Shown here piece after piece: positions 23,578 to 34,690 of a DNA stretch of 64,000 nt (the first letter of the stretch is position 1; each line of letters begins with the position of its first letter). Made by a program: the position numbers and the translations under genes. Origin of the DNA: Gracilaria gracilis (taxonomy: Eukaryota > Rhodophyta > Florideophyceae > Gracilariales > Gracilariaceae); NCBI GenBank assembly GCA_030374805.1, contig JARGSG010000129.1:1-64000 (forward strand), in the 5' to 3' direction. The notes under the pieces were generated by a model. It made no database searches, had not been told where the DNA came from, and saw only the letters and a list, made by a program, of their open reading frames with translations.

Positions 23578-24820
23578 CGTGTTTGCTGAGCAATTGGCGT
23601 CGTCACCGAGGTGCCGCTTGCGTCACTGAGAGCGTTTATCAACTTTTACCCTGCAAAAACGCATCAACGTGTGAGATATTTGTCTCGCGCTGCTCTTGAC
23701 TTCAAATGCCGCCACTTGTCGACCTTCACCGCCACAAATTATCGACCCGTTCCATTCGCATCTTTCTTTGTATCTACACAGCTGCTGTCTCCGCGCTAAG
23801 TGCTTGCTTTCGTGTAGCTTTCCTTCGCCCATGGCTTTGTCTTGCGGCTCCCTCGTCTGTTGCTTCCGCCACGCCTCATGCACACCCTTGGCGACACCTT
23901 CGCCCATTTTTTCAGCCGTACTGTAGCTTCGAGAATAAATTGAGATACCCATTCTCTGCTTTCGCAATGAAACCACTTGCTTTCACCTTCTTGGCTTGCT
24001 TGTACGCAGCTGCTGGTTGCCATCATGTTCGCCGTCTCTTTTTATGCGTCAGTTGTCGCCGTGTCTTGGCGTCGAAAAGTCTTGACACCCACTTCTTATA
24101 TCTTGATACATCAGCAACGCAATAATGGCAATCATGAGCAACTACACACTTGGGTAGTTTTTCTGGAGCCCTAACAGTCTCCATTTTGTAACAAATTTTC
24201 CATCATCATCATGTTGTTCTTCTTTACCAGTAGCCATCGCACCAAGTTCCAAACTTCGTGGTGAAGAACCAAGACTCCTCTGCAGTTGCTCCGAAACAGC
24301 GATACATGCTTCTAAACATACCTGAAAACTCGGTTTGGGCTCGATGAGCCCTTGTATAGTTCATCAACTTTGAGCTGGCCTCAAGTGCGACAGTTCATCG
24401 CGTCTTCTTCCAAGAAGGCACGAGCTGGATTCGAATTCTATTCTGGCGATGTGCGGTTGTTTATAGGCGACTTGTGGTTTTCTCTACGTTTTATTCGGCG
24501 AGCTATGACAGGATACCCGCCAACTTTGCGAGAGATTCGTAATATCCGAAGGACTGTGAAAGATCTTCTAACCTTAATCCCGTTCACCATTGTTTTAATT
24601 TCTCCTCTGAAACCAGGTGGTCATGTTCCTATTTTCTCACTCTTGCAGCGATAGTGGCTTTAGTTCTTCCCGTCAACCTTCCGTAAGAGGCGACAAGCGC
24701 TTATGCGTAAATATGAAAACTATGAAAGTTCCTTCAGGAAAAGAACGGCGTGAACGGGGATTCTGGGAACGCTGCAGAATCACCAGAATCAAAAAGACCT
24801 CTTGCCTCCCTTCTGAAAAT
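23578..24820. other. No recognisable gene
   Basis: Several Cys- and Ser-rich frames are open on the plus strand but change frame often and carry no motif I know. Bases 24350-24820 may hold decayed N-terminal exons of the reductase pseudogene that follows; I could not match them. Confidence 0.35.
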
Positions 24821-24829
24821 GCTTTTGTT

Positions 24830-25818
24830 TGGAATATTTGTAGGAGATGCAACCAAAAGTGAGAATAAGAAGGTAGATGTGGATATGAATGATTTGGAAT
24901 CAAAGCGGGAAGGAAGCGTCGATTTGGATTCTGACTTGACTGGACAAGAATCGATTGTGACAAACGGTCGACCTCGTATCGATATTGCACGACTTTGCTC
25001 CGTCCAGTACAGGATTTGCAAAACACAGAGATTTCACAATCTGCTCTTCAGTTTCTGTCCAAATCTTCTGTCAATTCAGCAACTTCATTTCGTCACATAA
25101 TTCCTGTTGGTGCTTCATGGACTACTCCAGCTTTTCGAGAGATTGTCACGAAGATTCAATCCATTGTTACTTCTTGTGATCATTCCCTTGTGCAAACGGT
25201 TCTCGATGGTGCTCAGCTTTCTAGAGCGAAGATATCCATGTTGAAGGTTTTGATGGAAAGCAATGTTGACATCAACTCCGCTCAGTTTCATCAACATGAG
25301 CTCAAAGGCAGTCGCATTTTGCCGATTGAGTTTTTGAAATCCGTTCATTACTTTGATGCCGTTGGTGGTCACGTAAAATTGCGGTTGAAGCATAATCTGC
25401 CAAACAATAACCAAACCGGTCTCCACTCCAAGACGTACATCACCACATAGAGCACAATTTTGTCACTGGGTTTACTAGTCTTGGATACGTTGGCGGAAAA
25501 GGTCCGGAGTCCAGAGTCGGAGGGGCGAACGGGAAAGGCTCAGGAATTATTGGTGACAACAAGTGGGACGCCGAAACCGTCATTAGCGCACTTCCAGAAG
25601 CTCTATCACCAAACTCCCAACTTCCTGAGATATCCAACTTACTCCAAGCAGAACGTGTTAATTACGTTACATGGGAAGGATGGAAGAATATTGGTGCCGT
25701 GGAAAGAGAAAGAGCTCAACGTCATGAACGAAACGATGGTCGTGTAAAACTAGAAACCATTCGTGAAATGCTACTGATTGCTAATCAACCTTCCAGTGAT
25801 GTCGTGGTTTCCAAATAG
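24830..25818 (+). pseudogene. NADPH:adrenodoxin reductase-like flavoprotein, pseudogene
   Basis: Adrenodoxin reductase passes electrons from NADPH to a mitochondrial ferredoxin. The region aligns with the C-terminal two thirds of the family: VDLDSDLTGQESIV and then the NADP-binding motif, normally IGNGNVAxDxAR, here TNGRPRIDIARL; after a frameshift near 24990, LRPVQDLQNTEIS, the decayed HVxVVGRRGPxQAxFT motif, AFREIVTKIQSIV and ILPIEFLKSVHYFDAVGGHV. A second shift near 25450 leads to TSLGYVG and then GSGIIGDNKWDAETVISAL, equivalent to the GPTGVIxTNxxDA motif. The C terminus NYVTWEGWKNIGAVERE is well kept. Loss of GNGNVA and VGRRG together with two frameshifts makes it non-functional. The N-terminal FAD-binding part was not found. 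Confidence 0.75.
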
Positions 25819-26093
25819 ATGAAAAAAACTGCCTCTTCGACCTTTCGCTCTCCCATAATTCGTTGCTCGGGTCTCGTGGTAATCTAAGGATCTAGTCGTC
25901 TCAGTGGAACAATTGTCTCATGAACGTAGTTTGGCTCCTTTCTCCCCGGTACGCTACCCCACGTCGTACGACGAGAACTCCTTGAACGCTTCCAAACCCA
26001 AACTCGTTTTGAAGCACATATCGTCGGGATCATTCGCGACTCGCTACTCTGAAGTCGTCTCGGAGATGACACCCATCCATACAGGCCCAGTAG
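25819..26093. other. Flank of the copia element, target duplication at its right end
   Basis: No gene is recognised. The last five bases, AGTAG (26089-26093), resemble AGAAG directly after the copia right LTR (32068-32072) and are its likely target site duplication with one mismatch. Confidence 0.5.
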
Positions 26094-26575
26094 TGTCGAG
26101 TGTTGACAGTGAAGCTGGACATTACGTTATAGTTTCAGATCAGCCTTGTTCAACTTGAATTCCTAGTTTACACAAGAAGAAATTCAATTGAATTGAATTG
26201 ATCTGACGCTACTATATGTAGTGCGTTCGATTACAGTGACAGATCTTTAGTATTTAAGTACATACTACAATGCGTAAACAATAAACATGAGTTATCATCG
26301 ATTATTACAGCTACTATTCTAGCACACTTTGTACCGCACCACAACTTCGAGACTTCGTTTCACGCCAGCCTCAACCACAGGCGCTTTATCGCCAGTGGAA
26401 TCGACAGAAAAGCTCTCACTCAGCCGACGAGCATGCCGAGTGACTGATTGCTTCTGTGAGAGTCTCAGACCATGACACAGCAGCCCAGCAGAGGGCCGTT
26501 CATCATAAAGAAAGCTTGGAGCAGCCCTACTGCACCTTCAGCAGCAGAATTCATCATTCACGCTGAGTTTTTACA
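26094..26575 (+). repeat. Copia left LTR
   Basis: The repeat begins TGTCGAGTGTTGAC and ends GAGTTTTTACA, with TG...CA ends. ATATGTAGTGCG near 26214 and AATAAAC near 26280 could serve promoter and polyadenylation. The following bases (GTTATAACTGTG) do not match a standard primer binding site. Confidence 0.92.
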
Positions 26576-26624
26576 GTTATAACTGTGCGGTTTACCACAA
26601 TTATAACAATTACACAGCTAAATC

Positions 26625-28426
26625 ATGTCGGAACCTGACGGGATTGAAGCCATGGAAGCGCTCAGAGGGCAAATGGATTCTGGCGACAACTCCAGAGCGG
26701 TCCTAGGTCTCGACGCGGAAGCTTTTTTTACATTCAATGAAGCTCGTTATGACACCGTCGAAGATCCCGATCCTCCACCTCCAAATTCCTCGCAAGAGGT
26801 GATGCAGAAGTACCAAAAATTCATCGAGCACTACTCTAAAGAATGATGCACGCATTCATGGAAACTAATGTTCGCAATAAATTGCTATGGTATGAGTTGA
26901 CGCCTAGTTTTCGCCCAGAGACCTTTGGATACATTTCATAGGCCACTATCGTCCTCTGTATCAACTACTTTATCAACAACGGCCTTTGGGTTCGACATTA
27001 GCAGGGTTACAGACAAGCCAGACTTCCTGTTGACTGCCTCCAGCAGCCTACGTTTATACCTTTGCAACCAGATCCACCGGCTGCAAATATTCCTGTCCGC
27101 TCTGAGACTGTACATGCTGGTCAACGCATCAGAGAGGAAGATGCAGAACACACTGCAGAGAAAGATGACCGCGAGATGGCACTTAAGCGTCCATCAACAG
27201 CAGTGCACTACTCTAGAGCAAGAAAATGTGATGCTGCCCCAGCATCAAACAGAATAGCAGCTGCCAGAGGCCAAGATGTTCTTCAGGGGAACAATGCTGC
27301 AGAGAACGTTCCGCACGAAGGACTGCGCAACGTGCTTCCAAACGTGTACGCAAATTCCTTTCATCGGAAAAAGAAAGGCAGCAACTCTCAATTGAACTCC
27401 GGTGAACATTCCAACTCCGGGTATGCAAACGGTTTCAACAACATGCTCAAGGCATGTAAGGGACGATGCTCGTAGGGAGGTGGTTTTAATGAGGACCTGC
27501 AAGGTGCTGTCGATTTTTACGATTCGATGGCCAGAATGTTTCGTCTATCGGAGGAAGAGAAGTCAGAAGCACTTCCAGATATTCTATGTGACGTCGCTCT
27601 TCAGTTCCAAATGAAATAATACCGAGTTGGTGATTCGTACCCGGTTATTCTGCAGAAGGTCGTCCACAATTACATCAATCCAGAGCACCGGAACAGGACT
27701 GTAATTATTTGGCAGTGTATGAGGCTCTCCCATGCAATGCAAGAGAACCCCAGTAAGAGTGAGCTAGAAGTATTCCGATCCTTTTGCTACAGACTCGGGC
27801 AACTCTAGAACCAACATGACCCAGCGTACAAGACTGACAACTTTTTGCAAGACAACTTGATCGTGTCAACAGATACTTCTCAGATAGCTCGTTTTCTACG
27901 ACAACGCGTTCCTGCTTCATCACAGGACGCTCGCAGTCGCATTGCAACGTTTCTGTCAAATAAACCCAGACTTGCAGAAGCGTTTATCGTATCCCACCGA
28001 AGTCCACGTTCTGACAGTAGTGCCTTCTACAGCCTTGGGAATTGATACGGGGGAGATGTAAGGAAGACTATGAAGGGTTATAGCCCAAGGAGGAAGGATG
28101 ATCGTCGTGGCATTAGAATTCCATCGAAGTGGCTGGCAGGGAAGAAGGGCTGCTACGTGTGCTGCGAAAATCAATTGGCCCGCACAAGGCACTCTCAACA
28201 GAAGATTAGAGATGCTTTTGCGAAGATGAAGAGCAGTCGGCCATCCGCTTATGTCACTGTCACAGACCTTTTAAACGTCATTCAAGACCTGACACCGGAG
28301 GAACGCGATGCAGATGCTGTCAATATTGTTTATTCGAGCGATAGCGACGCGGTAAACAGTGACGAAGAGTCTGAGGAGGAGGCAGCATATATCATACAGG
28401 ATGATATGTCGTTGCATGAATCTTAA
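26625..28426 (+). pseudogene. gag: Copia gag, decayed
   Basis: ATG at 26625 opens a 73-codon acidic frame that stops at 26846. Gag-like sequence continues through several frames: FYDSMARMFRLSEEEK near 27510, LEVFRSFCYRLGQL near 27765, SQIARFLRQRVP near 27880. A zinc-knuckle remnant, GCYVCCENQLARTRHSQ, lies near 28150 and lacks the full C-X2-C-X4-H-X4-C spacing. The end is Asp/Glu-rich (SSDSDAVNSDEESEEE). At least five frame changes are needed to read through. Confidence 0.75.
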
Positions 28427-28435
28427 GAAGTTCCT

Positions 28436-29990
28436 TTGGCAAACGTCTCATTCATGCATGGAATTCAATACCATAGGGATCGAGAAGCGGCTACGGCTAC
28501 GATGGAGGAAGAATTGCAAAGAGAAGAGTGCGAGAATTTCCGTGGACTTTACATCAATACTTGCGCCAACCGATCCTCAGTGATATCTTACTCCCGATAT
28601 AAGGCATACTGTGAACAGTGCGACGTTCCGTGCACTATTGATCGCCACAATGTGAAGCATAGCAAAGGTCTTGGTGGAAGCAGTACATCAGTTGGAATAG
28701 CTACCATTCCACTTCCTTTCAAATACTTGAACCTGGTAATCGATGTAACGTTCCAGATTGTGAATGAAAACATCCCCAGTTTTCTTAGTATGAAGGAAAT
28801 GGTCGACAATGGAATGGAAATCAGACTACAGAAACGCGAGGTAATTAACAAGCATCTAAGGCAGCCCCTCAAATTCAAGAATTACTTCTTGATTCACAAC
28901 TGGAGCCATGGAGATCTCTCGTACTCACTGTGCACAGAGTCAGAATTGAGGAAGTTACACTGAGTATTTGGCCAGCCAAGCGTGCAGGCCTTTACCAATT
29001 TCCTTAAACGGGCCTCCCCGAACGAGATGACCTCTCAAGTGCGGATAGCCATAAAAGAACTTACTCAATTATGTCTTACTTGTGCTGAGAACGCTCACGA
29101 CCACCGTGGTGACGAAGATTCAAGCTCACTGTTGGCCTGGATGACCATAGGTTCAATCATGTCGTGGCAATTGATGTTATGTACATCAACCAGAAGCCAA
29201 TACTCCACGCAGTCGATGAGGCGACTCATTTTAACGCAGCTATCTTTCTACGCCGTATGCCTTCTGCTGAAGTATGGAAGGCGTTTCTTTGATTTTGGTC
29301 CCGACTATATCTAGGACCGCCCGATTTCCTGCGTGTTGATCAGGGAAGTAATTTCGTATCAAAGAAGTTCCTGGATCTCTCCGAAGCAGACGGAATTACA
29401 GTCATGCCAGCCCCAATCGAGTCCCCCTCAACTATGACACATGTAGAAAGGTATTATGGTCTTCGTCGTTCTGCATACCTGAAGCTGTGGGCCTCTCTTC
29501 TTCGAAGCGAGACCAACGCTGACTGTCTACAGGTGTCTGTGAAATCTGTCAATGACACGATTTGTCTTGAGGGATTGTGCTCCAGTTTTCGGAGCCATAC
29601 CCCGCCCAGCAGGACAAACGCCGGCCGAGACTCAGATCCAACGGGCAAGAGCTATTGACAGTGCAATGGACGCAGTGAGGAAAGAGAAAGCAAGGCGACG
29701 AATATCTTTTGGTCTCAAGCACTACAATGTTCCGAAAGTGAAAGCGCACAGCCAATATTTGTTGCAACTACCAGCAGGTGCACCAGTATACGTCAGCTCG
29801 AAGAAATGGGAGGGTCCTTTCCCTTTCATACAGGTAGATGGTGAGACAGTCGTTGTCCAGCTCCCACATGGTCGTCGTATATTCCGATCAAGTGTGGATA
29901 CACCAGTGACAACGTCAGAGTCGAGATGGGCAGTTTGCTCAACACTGAAGTCTCTGGGGGGGAGTTAGTGGCCAATGAGCTCAATGACAA
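28436..29990 (+). pseudogene. pol: Copia protease, GAG-pre-integrase and integrase, decayed
   Basis: The protease region is open for 175 codons, but its catalytic site, normally LDTGA, reads INTCAN (Asp to Asn, Gly to Cys). FLSMKEMVDNGMEI matches the second half of copia proteases. The pre-integrase stretch FGQPSVQAFTNFLKRA (HPSV in relatives) and a Cys pair follow near 29070. Integrase catalytic regions are recognisable: AIDVMYINQKPILHAVDE near 29175, FLRVDQGSNFVSKKF near 29330 and the last conserved Glu near 29430. The substrate-binding C-terminal part (KWEGPFPFIQVDGETVVV) is at about 29800-29850. Several stops interrupt it. Confidence 0.8.
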
Positions 29991-31410
29991 AGCGATAAAA
30001 GCAATGTTTGGTGAAGCCTATAGTGTGGCGCAGGTTTGGACCCCATCAGGAAGTGAGGACTTTTCCGAAGCCCGTGAGAAGGAACTATCGGGACTTAGAG
30101 AGCTAGGAACGTTTGAAATTGTGGATCTAGTGCAAGTTACAACCGGGAAACGCATTTATGGTTCGAGATAGGTTGATGCAGTGAGGTCTATGGATGGAAA
30201 CTCTATGAAGAAATAGCGCTTGGTTGCCCGAAACTACAGGGATCGCGGGGCGTTGGACATCGCAACGAATTCTCCAACCGTCAGTCGACTTGGACAGAGG
30301 ATTGCCACTGCTCTTTCTGTGATGATACCAGGGCACTCTTCATATGTCCGCTACATCTCACAGGCGTACATTCAGTCTGAATCCCGAATTGACAGACAGA
30401 TTTATCTCCGCCCTCCAATCGAAATGGATCTTGATTCTTCTAAGGTGCTTCGAGTGGTCAAACCTTGACAGTGAGTTCCTGAGAGCGGACTCCATTGGTT
30501 CGTTACCTATCACAACCACCACAGAGAACAGCTTCAGATGACGCCCACCTTAGCAGATCCTTGCGTCTGGTACAAACGCTCACATGATCATCTGGAAGGA
30601 GTAACGATCCTACAGGTCGACAACTATCTTGGTTATGGAACACAGAGTTTTCTTGAAGCGGAGGAGAAACATTCAAAGGCCTTTGAATCCAAACCACGCA
30701 AATGTGTACAAGAAGGGAGCACTGTTACTTTCAATGGCATCAACATCCGAAAGACAATTGAAGGCGCTGTGCTCATCGAGCAAAGTTAGAAGCTCCAATC
30801 TGTTAAGCAACCACGAACCCAGGAAGATTTTGCCAGTGTTAGAGCACAAGTGCAGTATATTGGTTGTTGCAACAGACCGAATCCTGCAGCAGCAGTGCAG
30901 CTACTCGCAAGCTTTGTGAGTGCACCGGAAGCTCTGCATTTTCGCAGAATGTCGGCGGTTGTGAACCAATGCCATGAGACTGTAGACACTGGTCTGGCTT
31001 ATGTGGAATTGGACATGAGTTCATTGCGCCTTATGCTGTTCTCAGACGCATCATTTGGCAGTGCCGAAAAACTCAAATCACAACTTGGATTCGTTCTAGT
31101 TCTAGCTGACGGCGACAATCGTGACAACATCATACACTATGGGAGCTCCAAGTGCAAACGAGTGGCCCGCTCTGTTATGGCACCAGAAATGCGCACGTTG
31201 GTATACGGGTTTGACCAGGCATACGTTTCTAAGGCAATGATGGAGGACATTTTAGGTCGCGAGGTGCCGCTGGACGCATACGTAGACTCCCGCACGGTTT
31301 TTAATGTTGTCGCAAAGAGTGGATCTACTCTGGAGAAGAGGCTACAAATTGATGTCTCAGCATTGAAGGAGAGCCACATTCGTGGGGAGCTTAGGTACCT
31401 GGAATGAATC
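29991..31410 (+). pseudogene. pol: Copia reverse transcriptase and RNase H, decayed
   Basis: Reverse transcriptase starts near 30050 (EDFSEAREKELSGL) and carries RLVARNYRDRG near 30220 and IYLRPPIEMD near 30405. The catalytic YVDD box reads LQVDNYLGYG (second Asp to Asn). RNase H is open from 30850 to 31407 with LFSDASFGS near 31042, MAPEMRTLVYGFDQAY near 31180 and a conserved Asp in YVDSRTVF near 31280. TAG stops lie near 30169 and 30214 and a TGA at 31405-31407 ends the frame. The element cannot move by its own enzymes. Confidence 0.85.
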
Positions 31411-31585
31411 TCAGGAGACCAGAATGTCGGCGATGGACTTACAAAGAGATTGATTGGTGATGCCCATCCAATTGGGAAACTAGTGAATGTCAATATGATT
31501 TTCTTGAAGCCGACTGGTTGGATGGAAGGCACTCGTATTGATGGCAACAATGTCCAAAAATTCTTCGAAAAGAAAAACCTTCGAG

Positions 31586-32067
31586 TGTCGAGTGTTGACA
31601 GTGACGCTGGACATTACGTTATAGTTTCAGATCAACCTTGTTGGACTTGAATTCCTAGTTTACACAAGAATAAATTCAATTGAATTGAATTGATCTGACG
31701 CTACTATATGTAGTGCGTTCGATTACAGTGACAGATCTTTAGTACTTAAGTACATACTACAATGCGTAAACAATAAACATGAGCCATCATCGATTATTAC
31801 AGCTACTATTCTAGCACACTTTGTACCGCATCACAACCCCGAGACTTCGCTTCACGGTAGCCTCAACCACAGGCGCTTTACCGCCAGTGGAGTTGACAGA
31901 GAAACTCTCACTCAGCCAACGAGCATGGCGAGTGACTGAGTGCTTCTGTGAGAGGTTCAGACCTTGACACAATAGCCCAGCAGAGGGCCGTTCATCAAGG
32001 AGAGAGCTTGAAGCAGCCTTACTGCACCTTCAGCAGTAGACTTCATCATTCGCGCTGAGTTTTTACA
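31586..32067 (+). repeat. Copia right LTR
   Basis: This is the direct copy of 26094-26575, of equal length. A purine-rich run GAAAAGAAAAA at 31567-31577 just before it may be the polypurine tract. It is followed by AGAAG (32068-32072), the presumed target duplication. Confidence 0.92.
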
Positions 32068-32306
32068 AGAAGGAACCAACTTGCAGACCAACTTACTGGA
32101 ACAAAAACTAAGTTTAGGGACAAGAATTTCCTTCGAAGGGGACCATCTCACGACGGGCTCGCAATCCTGATACGAACTTTTTCAAAACCCCATACGGCAT
32201 TAGTTAGTTATAAAACAGGTACTCTTGGTGCTACCCTTGGTAATTTCAGTGCTCCCACACCCAATGGATATCGCGCGTACAAAGATATCAGTAGCTGAAG
32301 TTCTCA

Positions 32307-33575
32307 GTGTTCTCGATCCTTAGGACAAGGAGGAGGTCAGCAAAACCACTCACAGGGCCTGCGCTGAAGCACATGCCAACTGTGTATCGAGAACGAAATT
32401 TCGAAGCACTTGGAGGCAAAGGCCACCCGGTTGTGAACAGGACTATCTTGGTGCTGGATTTCCTCTCCAGGTTCGTTCATGAAGCCGATATTCTCGGAAT
32501 GACGGAGGGACAGGCGTACATTGCTCTCCCCTATTACCTGAAAGGTCAGGCTGAAGACCAGTTTAATTCCATCCTTGGATCCTCAAGAGCCTCGGAAGGC
32601 GGCGTTACTTGTTGGCCCGAAGCGGTTCATTACCTCTTAAGGTCATACGCTACTGGTCATGCCATTCAGCAGGCTACGTCGGCCCTTAGGGAACTGAAGC
32701 AACGTCCGGAAGAAACGGAAACGGCTTATTCAACGCGCCTGAATAAGGCTTTCCACCGCTTTGGTAATGTTCATCCTCCACAGGAAGGATGTGCGATGTT
32801 TGTCGATGGTTTAAATCTCGCGATTCTGGCACTGGTAGCCCGTTATCGGGAGGAGAATCGGAAGATAACCTATTTGGAACTGGTATAGTACGCCCAGGCT
32901 GAAGGGGATACGCTCCGAGCTCGGCATCCCTTCAAGTCGAAGCCTCGTAAGGTACTGTTTGCCAATAATTCTGAGTCTTCTCTGGACCTTTCAAATGGGA
33001 ATGAAGCCAGTATGGACATGGATAATTTGCACCTCAAAGGTAGTAATCCGAGTTCTATCGGCACTTCAATTGCCACCTCGGAATTGCCGTCAACCACGGT
33101 GCCGTCTACGGAGTGCGATCCGGCCCTGTATGCTCAGGACCGCCGAGTTCCGGCAGCACCGATATCCTATGGAGGTCGCATGATGAGGACAACTCGCCCA
33201 GGATGGAGGGATAGCACCCAGCAGGGTCGTGTTAGAGCGCGTCCCACAGATGGCTCAATCGCAGTGATCTGCTACGAATGTTATGAGCTTGGTCATATTT
33301 CGCCGCAGTGTACGGTCCCGGCAAGGGATAGGTTGAAAATCGTCACTCAGTTCGAGTCTCTGACGCCCGAAGAACAGGCACGGGTCCCCAGAACATCCCA
33401 TGAAGACGCTAAGCATTTGTTAGCCTTTCAGGGAGCTGCTGGAACCATGCATGGTAACCCTGCCTTCGCGCAGAATAACCTTCAAACTCAGCGTCGCGAA
33501 CCGGTGAACGGGAATCAGGTAGGTCCCGCGGAGGGAAATCGCCCGCATCAGTTGGTTCCAGCTCCGAAAAACTAA
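32307..33575 (+). pseudogene. gag: Ty3 family A gag
   Basis: The capsid-like part includes GQAYIALPYYLKGQAEDQFN and ATSALRELKQRPEETETAYS, typical of Ty3 Gag. A TAG at 32886-32888 interrupts it where relatives would have Gln (LELV-stop-YAQAEGD). The same frame then continues to TAA at 33573-33575. A complete zinc knuckle, CYECYELGHISPQC (C-X2-C-X4-H-X4-C), lies near 33270-33312 and would bind element RNA. ATG 32307 is the first in frame; ATG 32373 is an alternative. Apart from the one stop the gene is whole. Confidence 0.8.
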
Positions 33576-33599
33576 GTATGGGAGTCTCCCCGACGGGAG
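33566..33599 (+). promoter_or_regulatory. Candidate -1 ribosomal frameshift signal at the gag-pol junction
   Basis: The last gag codons are CCG AAA AAC TAA. The heptamer G AAA AAC (33566-33572) resembles the retroviral A AAA AAC slip site, and a one-base slip back leads straight into CTA AGT ATG GGA, the open pol frame. A hairpin CTCCC-CGAC-GGGAG (33586-33599) follows after a 13-base spacer. Position and frame are as needed; the first base G instead of A weakens the slip site. Confidence 0.55.
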
Positions 33600-34690
33600 G
33601 GACGTCTTCCAAGTCGAAGCAGAAGACGCCCGAGGCACCTCCGCTTCGCTCCCCGACTTTTACGATCCTATCAAGGAATATGGCAGCCACCGACGTGGAT
33701 TCGGAACACTTTTGTTTTCTTTGTCGACCGTGGATACGGGCCCGTAATCCCCGTCTCCCGGATAGAATCCTAGTAATGGCCAAGGGGAACTATAAAGTTT
33801 ACGCCGATCTCGGCCTTTCAGAACATTTTATGGTTCGTCAGTTGTCGGTCTTAGACACAGGCGCTGCTCCTAACCTTATTCACAGGAAGCTGATACCGCC
33901 TACTCTTCAGGAACGTGTTCGTTACGGTCCATCAATGGATATTTCGGATGCCAACAACAATCCGATTAGTATGGCTGGTTGTCTGTCGCTCCTTGTAAGA
34001 TTAGGAAGGCACCTCGTGAAGGTATTTTTCGTCGTTTGCGATTCGCTATCCGCACCAATTATACTGGGTTGTGATTTCTGTGACAGGTTTGTGGAAAATA
34101 TCCGTCCTCGGAAGCGTACCATAGAAATGAAAGACGGTTCAATAATTCCCAATGTCCGGAGACCTCTGCGAGCGGCTACGCGGATACACGTACCGCTCCC
34201 GGTTGCACATCAGCCTACCAAAGGCACAGTGGCATCAACGAAGTTGCACGTGCTCAAATCTGTGCACCTTCCGCCGGAGTCCCAGGTGTGGGTTGAAGTC
34301 GTCACCAAAGAATTTGGTCTACAAACAGTGCAGCCGTCACCGACACTATATGAAGAGCGCCAGATGGCTTTGAATAATTGAGTTGTAACGATTCAACCGG
34401 ATGAAGCCTTTAAGGTCCTCGTCGCCAATCTTGGCAAAACCAAACAATGGTTAACAAAGAACCAAGTAATTGGCACGGTACTACCGCATCCCGCTGCAGT
34501 GATACCCACGAAGATTCCGATTGGAACCGTGCTCAGTTTATTTGACCCTAAGGAGGGGGAGGAGGCCGCCGAATTCGCCGAAGTACGGAATGAGTCGCAT
34601 GAAGCCGATACGGATGATACCTAGAAGAACTCGGGTTCAGACACCCCAGCACCTTTTGAGGTTAAGCCGTTGCCACCTGGCACTGAACAG
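33578..34690 (+). pseudogene. pol: Ty3 family A protease and spacer
   Basis: The pol frame is in the -1 phase relative to gag. The aspartic protease active site VLDTGAAPNLIHRKL lies near 33850, with APIILGCDFCDRF near 34055 as the second conserved element. A TGA at 34379-34381 and a TAG near 34621 interrupt the spacer that leads to reverse transcriptase. The frame itself is continuous on both sides of every stop, so decay is by point mutation only. Confidence 0.8.

Larger units (their letters stand above)
26094..32067 (+). mobile_element. Ty1/copia LTR retrotransposon, complete outline but dead
   Basis: Two direct 482-bp LTRs flank gag, protease, integrase, reverse transcriptase and RNase H in copia order. 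The LTRs differ at about 35 positions by eye (about 7 percent), so the insertion is not recent. All coding regions carry stops or frameshifts, and key active-site residues of protease and reverse transcriptase are lost. It is flanked by AGTAG and AGAAG. Immediately to the right lies the 5' part of a family A Ty3 element. Confidence 0.92.
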
